DNA of 64,000 nucleotides, taken from contig OX387185.1 of assembly GCA_947561395.2 (NCBI GenBank), forward strand, positions 44,030,602 to 44,094,601, written 5' to 3'. Under the pieces are notes generated by a model. The model was not told the DNA's origin, made no database searches, and worked only from the letters and a program-made list of their open reading frames with translations. Of this stretch, positions 1 through 10,599 are shown piece by piece. This stretch comes from Buxus sempervirens (taxonomy: Eukaryota; Streptophyta; Magnoliopsida; Buxales; Buxaceae). The stretch's first letter is position 1; each line of letters starts with the position of its first letter. Made by a program: the position numbers and the translations under genes.

Positions 1-480
1 AGGAAAGTATTTGCATTTATCAGAAACCATAAGGAAGGTAGTGTAAAACTGTAAATTACTCTTTTTAAAATGTGGAGAGAGATCATTGCCATTGTTTGAC
101 TACTTTTATCAAACACTAGTGGTGGCACGTGTAGCATATAAGTAGGGGTTTAAATTCAAATGTGGAAAGGGTAATGGGGTGGTTATTTTTTTTATTGTTT
201 TAGTTGGAAAGGGCAGTAGTTGGAAAAAGGGGAGGAGGGAATATTCCCCCTCTTCTTCTCTTTACATTTTTTTTTTCTGTAGGGCTTTACCCTTGAGGGA
301 GCCCTTCCAGAAATTCTTGATGGCTTGAGCCTAACCCAAGCCAAAGAGGGGGTTTGGAAATAGTTTTTAACCAGCAATTGACGCGTCTCAGTTATTACCT
401 CACTAGCTGCGTCATTCCCGTCTCTTCTCTTTACAAATAGTATGGATGCCGTGTGTAAGTGTAAATTTCCTAATATTATT
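1..480. other. spacer without recognised gene
   Basis: AT-rich DNA. Short open frames exist on the minus strand but none shows a family motif or a credible gene structure. I see nothing else in this stretch. Confidence 0.5.
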
Positions 481-849
481 GACACATTTCGTATTATTGT
501 CAAAACGAGTAGATTAAACTAATATTCTTAATTCTTGGTCAAAATGAGGACACCTACCTGCTAGTATCTTTCCTTTTGAACATTCAACCTCAACCTCAGC
601 AGTCCCCTCAATACTACCTTGGCCCTCAAGAAATATCATCTCTGTAAGTGTAAGAGCAAAGATGGAATTTTTTATTGACACATTTCGTATTATTGTCAAA
701 ACAATTAGATTAAACTAATATTCTTAATTCTTGGCCAAAATGAGGACACCTGCCTGCTAGTATATTTCCTTTTGAACATTCAACCTCAGCAGCCCCTCAA
801 TACTACCTTGGCCCTCAAGAAATATCATCTCTATAAGTGTAAGAGCAAA
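481..849. repeat. tandem duplication, two copies of about 180-190 bp
   Basis: The segment beginning GACACATTTCGTATTATTG at 481 is repeated from 677, an offset of 196 bases, and both copies end in AAGAGCAAA (to about 660 and 849). The second copy lacks a few bases in a CCTCAA-rich stretch and differs by scattered substitutions. Read on the minus strand each copy is open for roughly 45 codons, but no protein family is recognised, so coding is unproven. Confidence 0.85.
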
Positions 850-1035
850 TATCTAATTGGAACCACACAGCCCAAAAAGCAAGCAAACCTCCAGGGGAGC
901 TCTGAGCATTAATTTCTATATTCTCAATAGAAACCATCTGGGTTGATATTCCAAGTCCTTCGAAATAGCCCTGTTCTCTTTTAATTTTCTTACGTTCTGA
1001 ACTGCCAAGGAGATAGCTTTGTATAAGCCAAGAAG

Positions 1036-1224
1036 ATGATCAAGGAGGAGAAAGCGAGTTGGTGTTCATCTTTTGTTAGATATGCATCTTCATGCTTTTC
1101 GTCTTTCAAGAGTACTGAAAGTGTGAAGGGTTCAAAAACTGCAGAACTAGCTACAAGGCCGGCGGTTTCAATGGTAGCTGCTGCTAAACATTTTTCTTCC
1201 CCTCATAAAGTGAACTTGGGCTAG
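1036..1224 (+). CDS. possible small plant protein, 62 residues
   Basis: An ATG-started open frame of 62 codons. The product is Cys/Ser-rich near the N-terminus (WCSSFV...SSCFSSF) and ends AAAKHFSSPHKVNLG. I have an unverified impression that small plant proteins of unknown function end in a similar AAKHFS-S-HKV tail, and that is the only reason for listing it. There is no signal peptide or membrane segment. About 22 bases covering the last codons and the stop recur at 1500-1521, so the 3' end may be duplicated or may belong to a repeat. It could also be a chance frame or the remnant of a longer gene. Confidence 0.3.
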   Translation: MIKEEKASWCSSFVRYASSCFSSFKSTESVKGSKTAELATRPAVSMVAAAKHFSSPHKVNLG

Positions 1225-1765
1225 TTTGTTAATGTTTAAATAAATAAAAAAATTTTTTTTAAGTAGGTGTACCAACTTCTGAACCATCAAACTAACTGTG
1301 CCTTTTCTTTGAATTTAATTTCTATACTTGATTGCTGCTCAACCTTTCTTCCACTTGATGATAACAAACAAACAAATCAAAATTTTTATTTGAGATGTTT
1401 TGTGGCACTGGAAGATATCAAATAATTCTTCATCCGATAAAAATTTGCTAGTTGAATTCTAAACTTACTTATTACCAAATTCACACTTTCACACCCCCAT
1501 AAAGTGAACTTGGGCTAGTTCGATCGTTATTGTTTGTGTGGGAGGTTGTTATGTTGAAATTTGTAGTTTGACAAGGTGGAACGCGTAGTTGCTTTGGTTG
1601 CTGGAAGTGACTAGAAGAAATTCGTCTTGAAAATTGAGTTTTTCTGGAGTTGTTATTGATTTGCCTATGTTGTTGTTGAAGTGAAGCTTATTGTTGGAGT
1701 TTCCATGAATAGATCAAAGATCCTTCTACTTTAAGGTTAAGTAGGACCAGTGTTTTGAGTTTTGT
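1225..1765. other. spacer
   Basis: No gene seen. It contains the 22-base repeat of the end of the preceding ORF at 1500-1521. Confidence 0.4.
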
Positions 1766-1769
1766 CGTT

Positions 1770-2985
1770 GTGTTTACACCCTATATGACCAACGAATAAG
1801 AAAAGGGCACGTGGTGCCTATGTAGCTTATTTAGGCCATGGCATTAAAGCATGTAGGCCTTGCACAGTTGGTTAGGCCACGTCAACATGAACACAGAACC
1901 AAGAATACAGTTCGAGTCACGCCAATACGACAAAACCACAAATATCAGAAAATCGTGTCATCGGTCGTTCAAGAATAAACTATTTTAAGATCATGGCCGA
2001 GCGGTTATCGTTCTGGAACGGAAGACTAAAGACGACCAACCGCCATGAAGATCGTGCAAAAGTAGGACGTTGAGCAACCGTCAAGGATCGGCTATAAAAG
2101 GCATAACTTTGAAGAACTCAATGACACAATCCACCCAACCGCAACCGGTTATTATATTATTTTGATCATCCGTGATCCTTTATACCCTATACTACAGAAG
2201 GATAAACTAGGACCTCTCTCACTGCTTCCAGTCGCAGTGACATCTTCGACCCCTCTTTACTCCGATTAACACCAGAATCCTGCCACCGGAGAGTAAGTTG
2301 AGGCCGCCCCTGACTCGCAGTTATGTGTTTACAGAATCCCGAGCAGCCGGTCCCGAGACTCGCTCTGATCACGCTAGGTGACTTGTGTATTTTCGAGTAA
2401 ACAGCAATCCAAGGTGAATCCCCCGAATTGACTTTGCTAGCAGCCGCCCCCTTCCTTCTGCGCTTATACCCGATTACGGCTATAAGACCGGGACAGGCCG
2501 GTCCTGCAAGCCCTATCGGTTTTCTTTTGTACTTTTTGTTTCCCTTTTGAGGATTATCTGTTGTCGCTTTCGGCTTGTCGGCCGATTTTATAATAAAAGG
2601 ATTTGTGTGCCATTAGTCGCTTTCGCTTTCAAACACTTACAAGAACCCAAACGAAGACCGGACCCCTAGTCTTCATATCATCGCCTAACTCGTTTTATTA
2701 CAGGTGACTTGCAGTACGATTGAACCGATCTCGGTTCAGATTCGGAACAGGTGCCCGGGGTCAGGGTTCGACCCAAAATCATTTGTATCAAACGATACTG
2801 GCACGCCCGCGTAGAGACACATCATCACCTTCAACACGTGTCCACACCGGCCCAATTTCGGAGCAACACGTTGAAATTTCGATTTTTTCCCCCAACGATG
2901 TGTTTTTGCTAGGGGAATTCGCCAAGGTAGTTTCCCTGGCAATTTCTCAGCGAAACAGGGAGGCATGCTAAGCGAAACGGGCAAA
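1770..2985 (+). mobile_element. Ty3/gypsy-like LTR 3' part with start of leader, truncated fossil
   Basis: A TATA-like GCTATAAAAGG lies at about 2090 and an AATAAAAGG polyadenylation-like site at about 2590. These are followed by an LTR-type end (...GGAACA) at about 2749. The next bases, 2750-2774, read GGTGCCCGGGG and run on to GGGTTCGACCC, which looks like a tRNA primer-binding site. Downstream, CTGGCACGCCCG resembles the leader of plant Ty3/gypsy elements. No gag or pol follows, so it is a truncated remnant. Its 5' edge is uncertain. It cannot be dated because there is no second LTR. Confidence 0.55.
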
Positions 2986-3295
2986 ACGGAGAAGAAAAAT
3001 ACAAATTTATTTAATTTTTATTAGAGAAACGGAACAGCGTGTTGGCGAAATTTTCTCAAAATCCAAAAAAAAAACCCAAATTTTGCCCATTTTAAATTTT
3101 CCGGCATTTCTCATCGACACTGAAACAGTAAACCTTGGTAATAGGACCTGGATTTAAGACTAACAATCAGAATAGAAATGTTTTGTGGTAGTTTGTTTAA
3201 TTTCACAATTATTGGTGCACCATATTGACGAACTATCTTGATTTGTTTATGTTCTCAAAGACTTTTTGGCATTATTAAAAGGAGAGAAGAGAGTA
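2986..3295. other. spacer
   Basis: AT-rich, with no recognised feature. It lies between the retrotransposon remnant and the resistance-gene fragment. Confidence 0.4.
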
Positions 3296-4420
3296 GAAAT
3301 GACTGAAATATGGAATACGCGTGACCGAAAAATCTTAGATGTCATCCGTGAATAGAAGACGTCATTGATACCTTCATCAACGAGATGGAGCGACAAAGGA
3401 GACGGAGAATAGTTATGAGATGTGCAGTGATCTTCAAAGTCCAAATAGCTCGTCTTAATTTTATCCTGAATCTCAATCGTATCACGGCTAAAATGCCTGA
3501 GTTCACATGGCCTATGTTGATGATGTTCGGCAACGATTTGAGCGTTCGTGATCAGTCTCCCCACAGCCTACTTGGGTCTGAAAGGTATGATATCATGATC
3601 GACAATTCTGAAATTTTTGGTTTTGACGAAGATTTGAAGGCATTGGAAGAGCAGCTAATAGTCGAAGGTGCAGAGGATCTTCGTGTGTATCAATTGTGGG
3701 CGCATGTGGGGCAGGGAAAACCACCCTAGCCCGGAGACTTTGTGACAGCGCCGCCATTAAAAATCATTTCGAAGTTCGAGCATGGGTTTCCGTAAGCCAA
3801 GTGTTTTCAATCACAGACATCTTGAGTATATTAAGCACGGGAAGAAATCGTCCGTGGCCTTTTCTGAAACGGTCCGTGATGCGACTGTGAGATGTTATCA
3901 TGTGGACCATTTCACGGTCAGAATTTTTTTATTGTTTTAAATATTTTTAAGTGAAATCTACGTGAATGTTTTTAAGTGGGATATGCATGATAAAACATTG
4001 GTCACAAAATGTTCCATGTGATGGCATTTCATAGTCGCATCAGACCGTTTCAGGTAAAAGCCACAGACGATTTCATTCCATAAAACACTATTGATGGAAG
4101 ACTCGTCAAGGAAATCGGCACAGTAAATGCAATGATTGTCAATCAATCCTTGAAGATAAGAAGGTTCCTTGATGATGTGCGGAGTCCAGATGTTTGGAAC
4201 CATCTAAGAGATGCGTTTCCGGTGAATAGAAATGGAAGCAGAGTGATGCTTACTACTTGAGACAAGTCGGCAGCGATTGAAGATGGAAAGGACTTTATTC
4301 ATGAACTGAACCCTCTAAACGAGGAGGTTAGCTGGAGGCTCTTCTTAAAGAAATTGGGGAATTCATTGACATTAGGCATGGTGCTCAGTCATCAAATATT
4401 GATAAGAGAGTGGAGCTGCC
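3296..4420 (+). pseudogene. CC-NBS-LRR resistance gene fragment, broken
   Basis: This is a remnant of a plant intracellular immune receptor. The upstream part reads like an Rx-type coiled-coil domain (DVIDTFINEMERQRRRR at about 3362-3410). It is followed by [13 protein letters not shown] and a P-loop GACGAGKTT at about 3696-3725, then [12 protein letters not shown] (RNBS-A-like). After an inserted MITE (3839-4079) the frame resumes with a kinase-2/RNBS-B-like stretch ending NGSRVMLTT. There the usual Arg codon is TGA (4258-4260). The coiled-coil and P-loop parts are in different frames, with the shift near 3690. No leucine-rich repeats follow before similarity fades at about 4420. It is clearly non-functional as it stands. 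Confidence 0.8.
3839..4079. mobile_element. MITE, Mutator-like, copy 1 (inside the resistance pseudogene)
   Basis: The terminal inverted repeats start GGGAAGAAATCGTC on the left and, read inward from the right, GGAATGAAATCGTC. They stay similar for more than 30 bases (both include GAAACGGTC). The flanking 9-mers ATTAAGCAC (3830-3838) and ATAAAACAC (4080-4088) match at 7 of 9 positions, as expected for an old 9-bp target duplication. It interrupts the NB-ARC coding stretch. Confidence 0.8.
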
Positions 4421-4930
4421 AAGAGGGAAATGGCTACCATCGGGTCAGTATCCATAACGTGTGTTGCCGTGGACATCAATTGATTATATGAAAGTATAAG
4501 ATAATGTTAAGATCCTAAATGTTTAGGTGCTTAACCAAATAAAGTCTCCACAAGTCTTCAGGCTTGGTTTTTGGAACAACAATGGCCCATATGTACCTAC
4601 ATGTAAGTAAGACTTTTTACAGTTCGCATGCACAAATATAAACAGTTCATATCCTGTAGGGCCTTTATCTATAACCTTATTTGTAGCTTTTCATAAGATT
4701 GCTTAAAAATTTACAATGAAACCATTAAAAATACATATGGCATGATCCCATGCAGGCTGCAAATACGGTTGTAGATAAAGGCCCTACAAGATCTCAATTG
4801 AAATATAAACATGTACATAAGTTGAAATATAAACATGTACATAAGTATTTTCCTTTCTGCAATTGTCTTAGTAAATTGTGTGCAAGAACTTGGTTTTCAC
4901 ATCGAGGGATGATGCAGTGGACCGAAAAAT
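4421..4930. repeat. spacer with a 17-bp inverted repeat and a 24-bp tandem pair
   Basis: TGTAGGGCCTTTATCTA at 4655-4671 recurs perfectly inverted at 4772-4788. A 24-base unit beginning GAAATATAAACATGTAC is repeated head to tail at 4800-4823 and 4824-4847. No gene is seen. Confidence 0.75.
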
Positions 4931-5060
4931 GATCGCCTACAGCACACATCATATGTAGTGCAGATATAGCAAGAGAGGCAATGTGGGCCCACAAAAAATT
5001 CACTTTGGTGGGCCCCAAATCTTCTCTCTCTTGTTATACATGCGCTAGTCGCAGGCGATG
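4931..5060. mobile_element. small fold-back element (MITE-like)
   Basis: The left arm runs from GATCGCCT through TATAGCAAGAGAG to GTGGGCCCAC. The right arm read inverted runs from ATCGCCTGC through TATAACAAGAGAG to GGGGCCCACC. The whole can fold into one imperfect hairpin of about 130 bases. No clear target duplication is visible. Confidence 0.55.
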
Positions 5061-5117
5061 TGTGACTGGATCCCATGACCTATGCTATTACCAGCATGGT
5101 CCTTACCACCATGCTGA

Positions 5118-5285
5118 TGGATTGAAAAATGATCAACCTCAATTACTATCCAAAAATGATATTATAGTTGATGATATTAATAACTATCAAAAATGATATT
5201 ATAATTACTATCAAAAAATGATATTAATAACTATGCTATTATAGTTGATGGATTGAAAAATGATCAACCTCAATTACCATCCAAA
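5118..5285. repeat. low-complexity tandem/dispersed repeat
   Basis: A segment reading GATTGAAAAATGATCAACC and its next dozen bases occurs at about 5120 and again at about 5250. Between the copies are several degenerate repeats of ATGATATTA and AACTATCAAAAA. This looks like slippage or local duplication. No gene. Confidence 0.7.
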
Positions 5286-6159
5286 ATGTCCAAACCCCGA
5301 GCTCCCAGAGGGACCAGGCCGCCATTCTGATGTCTCAACCCTCCTCCTTCAAGATGACACTTCAACGACAATACTGGATCCATGTTACCCGAAGTGTTTG
5401 GGTTGAGCCCAAGCAAGAGTTCATCGCGGCCAGCCCAACAACGCAGCGTCAACAAGCTATGCATGTTGTGGAAAGTATTTCCCGTTCGTAAGACTTTCTT
5501 AGAAGCCATGACAAGAACAAACAATTTCCTTGGAAAAATAATAATCGAGTACGTACTAAAATCATATATCGGTTTCGGTTATTATCAACTTCGGTATGGT
5601 TCACAGTTAACACCCATTTTATATACGCCTTGTAATATGACAAAATTTTGGAATTTGTCATACTTAGAATTTATTTAAAACATAATTTAATCTTTTTGAT
5701 CAGCAAACAAATCTTAAAAATAACAAACAATACTAATATGAAAATATATTGCTATGTAATAAAGTAAAAAGTAAAATGTAAGTATATTCTTGATATACAT
5801 ATTTACGCTTTCACTTATTAGCTTAAGTTATTAGGTGCATCAATTATTTGACAAAGCAAATCGTGATTATTTTAATATTTTATCATAAAAAAGAATGATT
5901 AAAATTTTTAAATCTTAAATTAACTGGATTACTAGTTGACTTCTTTTGTAGTGTAAAACTCCATATATTTATTGATTACTTAAATATTATATTTATTGAT
6001 TACTTAAGCTGTATTTGCTTAGGCAGAAAACTAAAGGGAAAAAAAAAAACAAAAAAATCACTTCCATCCACCCTTTTTTTTTCCTTACTAGTTTCTCTTT
6101 ATTTTTAGTTTATTTGCCACATCATGAGTGTTTGCTTCATGTGATTGGTGTCAATGTAG
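5286..6159. other. spacer; one unrecognised open stretch
   Basis: About 5286-5510 is less AT-rich and open for around 70 codons on plus, but it has no start or motif I recognise. The remainder to 6159 is AT-rich spacer. Confidence 0.4.
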
Positions 6160-6168
6160 AAGAAATAT

Positions 6169-6376
6169 GGAATGAAATCTTCTGTAGTTTTATACTACAT
6201 TCTTCATTGATGTGGCTGTGAGATGCTGCCATGTAGAGCATATCACAGTTTGTATTTTTTCAACTGGGCCCCATGCAAAACAATGAAAAATATGAGCCGG
6301 GAGAAGCTCCACACAACTGTATCTCACGGTAATAGGAGTGACAAATGGAGTCTAGCACCGCAGCAGATGTCATTCC
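6169..6376. mobile_element. MITE, Mutator-like, copy 2, with perfect 9-bp target duplication
   Basis: A 208-bp element whose ends read GGAATGAAATCTTCTG on the left and an imperfect inverted match (GCAGATGTCATTCC) on the right. It is flanked by exact copies of AAGAAATAT at 6160-6168 and 6377-6385. A 9-bp duplication is the signature of Mutator-type transposases. It has no coding capacity. This copy defines the boundaries of the family. Confidence 0.9.
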
Positions 6377-6464
6377 AAGAAATATTGACTTATCGCCATC
6401 TGTCGATAATGGACTCTGTCCGCGTTCGCCACTTTTTGACCAGAACAGACGGCACGCGATACAA

Positions 6465-7234
6465 CACGTGAGGATCCACGTGAGTGGCGCGCCTCTTTCA
6501 AGGCCAGTAACGACCAGGTCGTTTGGCTTCGCTTCGGCGGGAAAGCACGTGCACCCCAACCATGGAATGTTGCCTTCCGTTTCGGGTTTCGTGGGCCCCA
6601 CTCCCCACGTGACACATCACGGGAAAGCGCACTCGCAGTCCAGTTCTCCGTTACGTGCTTTCAAGTAGATGTCCTTTTGATGTGATGTGATTTGACGACC
6701 ACGACCCACGGCCTGTGCTTTAGCGGGCCGTTCCATTCCTCGCCATAATAAGGCTGGACCATGCTTGCAGTTCGGCCCATTTTTACTAAACGCCGTCAAC
6801 ACGCTCAGAGAAAAGCACATTAACGACCGTTAGCAAGCGTTACGAGCGTTCCGTTAAACGGCACGCAACAAAAAACCTACAGAGTGTGGTCCCCACCGCA
6901 CGCGAGCAGAAAGGCCTATGTGGCAGATGAGCGGCGAAGGATGGGCGCACGTGAGCGAAGGCTCCCCTACCGCTCACGTGCTCACGACACGCAATTACTC
7001 CACGATCGTCACGTCATTATGAGGTTGACGTGTAGAAGATCGGCATCACATGCCTACCCTATCAACCCCGCCAAAACCACCTCTCCACCACCCAAAACCA
7101 CCTTTTCTTTTTACACAAATCTGGTTTTTAAAATCTGGCGTTTTCTCTGTGGGCCCGGCACGCCACCCCCATGAGTTGGCCACGTGATTTGGGAGGCGAG
7201 GATGCGGTAGGCAGGCGATTTTTATAATCACGTG
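6465..7234. promoter_or_regulatory. GC-rich island with eight CACGTG (G-box) motifs
   Basis: CACGTG occurs at 6465, 6477, 6546, 6606, 6948, 6975, 7181 and 7229 within 770 bases; about 0.2 would be expected by chance. The island is markedly richer in G+C and CpG than its surroundings. No convincing ORF accompanies it. It could be the promoter of an unannotated transcript, a distal regulatory element, or the promoter of a lost gene. The next recognisable gene downstream is BIM1, whose coding start is 5 kb away. Confidence 0.6.
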
Positions 7235-7305
7235 ATGAGGCGCGGTTCCATGGAGAAAACGACACGTTTACCACAGAAAAACGTCGTACGTGGTGGTCTA
7301 CAGCT

Positions 7306-7636
7306 GATATTTTTCAAAAGAATTCAGATTCAGTCCACCAATTCTTAAAAATTAAGAATTTAATGACATTTTTTCAAATAATTGACATTTGATATTATTT
7401 TACTTCTCATAAAGAATTCTTTTCAAAAATACCCCCAAGAAAACTTACAAGCCTCAATTGTACCTAAATAGTGAAAAGGTTTTCAAAGTCTTTTGAGGGC
7501 ATTATCGGACATTATCGGAAGAAAGTTTTTATGAATAGTAACTGACACTGATTCTCTATTATGTTAAAAGAGTATTACTAATTCTAAATTTTTAAGAATT
7601 AACCGTCTCAATCTGAATTATTTTGAAAAGATATTA
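7306..7636. mobile_element. MITE of about 330 bp with long inverted termini
   Basis: The left end reads GATATTTTTCAAAAGAATTC and continues CAGATTC to AATTCTTAAAAATTAAG. The right end, inverted, reads AATATCTTTTCAAAATAATTC and then CAGATTG to AATTCTTAAAAATTTAG. The arms match over about 55 bases with few differences. The middle is non-coding. No clear target duplication was identified. It is unrelated to the 9-bp-TSD family. Confidence 0.75.
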
Positions 7637-9592
7637 CTAAAACCCAATTTTCCCAACATGTTATCTGCAGAAAAAGATAATTTACTGATCCCTAAACTGA
7701 TTTCTTAAATGGGGGAATGTCCATGTTAGTGGGAGTTGTGAGGAAGTTTAAAGATAAGGATTGATTTACTTTAAAGTTACTTTTGTAATGAGTTTTTTTA
7801 TTTTTTTTAGCACCTAAATCTAGATTTTATTAATTTTTATTTTATAGGTTTAAAGAGAGTCATGGATAGTTTATCTTATCTGCGCTCATGAACCTGGTGT
7901 GCTTTTTGTTTGTTGTGGAATCTTTTGCTTTTTATTTACGGGTAAAAGCTTCAGGCACCTGTCTTCATCAGATCCGGTTCATTGCTTGTTCAGAAGAGAA
8001 AATTTAACAAATTCTTTCTCACCATTCATTCGACATTTTCTTTAACCCCCATTTGTGCTTCTATTGATAAATTTGTCCCTTTTTGTTTCAATTATTATAA
8101 AAACAAGGGCAAAAGCCATTGAAGGGAATTGGTTAAATCATCCAATCAAGACTATGTTCTCTAGAATGGGTTAATATGTAGTCCTATATGTCGATTTAAG
8201 TTCCACTATAATTAGTGTAACACATGGAGTGCTTCATGCTTTGTCTCTTTTTAATGGACATTAGGGGACCGTAGCAAATTACAAAACACCTTATTTGTAA
8301 TCTTTTTTGTGAGGCCCACTTAAAAAAACACTCAAGGTTACAAAAAAAAATCGTATGTCATTCCATTTGGTTAGTTATGCTGATGTAGTATAACAAATCT
8401 GTAAAATTGGAATATCAGGCCTGAATCTTGCATCCTCGCTTTACATATTAGTATAGATTAAAACTTTTAGACAAAATATCAAATAAAATGCTCATAAATG
8501 CAAAAATATTAGGGCTTTGAAACTTTGTTACAAGGGTTTTCAACTCAACTACTATGTGTAGAAAAAAATAATTAGTACCATGTGTTTTACTATATTGTGT
8601 GTTTCTCGCGCTCACATTATATATATGTAGTATAGTTTAGGATTACAGTGAATAAGAAGTGAATTCTAACATATTTAGATAATATAATTACATGGGTTTG
8701 AAATTATTTGTTGCTTACTAACTATGCAATTTGACTGAGATCGATGTTTCCGTGTGAATCATCTAATGGTTAACAGTTTTTTGTGTTGAAAAATATGAAA
8801 AGATTTTTCTTATTTAAAAAACCTTCTAATAATAATATGCTTTAATCAAAAGACTTTAACTAAATATAATTTGCAAAAGTTGAAGCCGATCATCCATTAG
8901 ATTCCATCTTACAAGTTACAAGAGGCAAAAGTCATGAATATAGGAACTGCTAGGTGCATTATAGGCATATAGGGAAGAGGATCTTATTAACCTACGGACA
9001 TATAGAATTTCAAGATTAACGTAAGAAAGGAAAGGAGCAATAACTGCTTGCAATGAAAATCAAATCACCTACTTTACTTTATTTGCGTCCTAGATGGGTC
9101 CCACTGCCGTCCCATTACTAGATTCGGGGTGCAGACTTGACTTTCGTCCTCCCTATGTTGCCTTGCCCGTGCATTTATACATAAATGTTGATAATAACCT
9201 TTAAAATTAAAAGAAAATTTTAAATTTGTGAAAGGAAATTCTAGCCTGTCTCTCGTTACGTTTAGTTGACTCTTAAAAAAAAAAAAAAAAAGAGAAAATG
9301 AAAAACTGGAGTGGAAATCGGTTGCACCCACCATTGGGCACTATCCTACGTGTACAAACCATTGCGATTGTTCTTCGCAATTTTAAAAATCAAATTTTCC
9401 TTCGAAATGATTTTTTAAACTAAATACACCAATCAAGATACTAATGTTATCAACATCTTTGTTTTTTGTTTTGTTTTGCTTTTAAATTTTTTTTTTGAAT
9501 GGGGAATATTGGAAACAAAAAACTAAATAACCATATATAGAACAAAGTTTAAGTGAATAACAAAATTATGTGTATGTGGCATATGTTTTAAA
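7637..9592. other. AT-rich spacer
   Basis: No gene, RNA or element recognised. A few poly-A/poly-T runs (for example near 9275) are the only notable feature. Confidence 0.5.
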
Positions 9593-9783
9593 GGAGATGA
9601 AATCTTTTGAAGAATTGCTTTCTGCTTTGCCTATGAAATGTTGTACGTAGAGCAGTTCACGGTCAGTGTTTTTCATAGTTGTAAATATTTCATGCGGAAT
9701 CTACTTGAATGCTCCGCATGACAGATTAATCTCATAGCTACAACAAAAAACAATGTAGTAAAACATTACAAAAGATTTTATCC
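9593..9783. mobile_element. MITE, Mutator-like, copy 3
   Basis: The ends read GGAGATGAAATCTTTTG and, inverted from the right, GGATAAAATCTTTTG. It shares the internal CGGTCAGTGTTTTTCAT-type stretch and the ATGCTCCGCATG-type segment with the copies at 3839 and 22241. The flanking 9-mers TGTTTTAAA and CTTTTTAAA match at 7 of 9 positions. Confidence 0.75.
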
Positions 9784-10599
9784 CTTTTTAAAGCAAGTAA
9801 TCTTAGACGCAAATAGAGGTAACTGTTAAGGAATATATTAAATATATAAAGTTTACCTCTACTATCAGCTTGAGCTTTTAGTAGGAATGATGTTCTACAG
9901 TAACATACATTGCAACATATATTGCATTGGATGGACGGTGATGGCTGCAACCCTACGCGTGACTTAAAAGCACCCTAAAATTATTACACTAAAAGACAAA
10001 AAAACTTCTATACTAAAAGTCCCAAGGCATTTTGAGCCTTAACAAACAAAAACATACAACAATCTCCTAAGTTTATGACGGATTTTTCATATATACATAC
10101 ATACATACACAGGTGTATATTTCTAAGATTTTCTATAGGAAATATCTTTTGGCGTTGAAATTTAGGGATCTTTTACAAGAAGGAAAAGGATTTCTTGGTT
10201 GGTATGACAAGCAAAAGTTCTTCTATATTTTTTCTCTATTGCATAGGGAGATGAAATTAATAAAATATTAGTTTTTCTATTGACACCTTACATGCTATTC
10301 ACATTCTCTTCCGGTTGAAAATTAAAGAAAAAAACAAAACCAGACCAAAAAAAAAAAGAAAAAAGAAAAAAGAAAAAATTTACATCGGACTTGCTGTTCG
10401 CTCCGTTCGTGAATCGCAATGTGAATGCTCGCCGAGATTGTCGAAATTAAAAAATGATTAACGTCCTTTATTATTTTTATTAAGCTAATTTAATTAAAAA
10501 AATCACTAATTAAAATAACAAAAGCCGAGAGGGGGTAGTGCGGGTGGAATCTGTAGCACATGAGAGCCGGTTGTACAGAATAATCCCCGCGTTTCCCGC
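9784..10599. other. AT-rich spacer upstream of the BIM1 promoter
   Basis: Nothing recognised apart from a CATA microsatellite near 10090 and an A-rich run near 10340. Confidence 0.4.
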
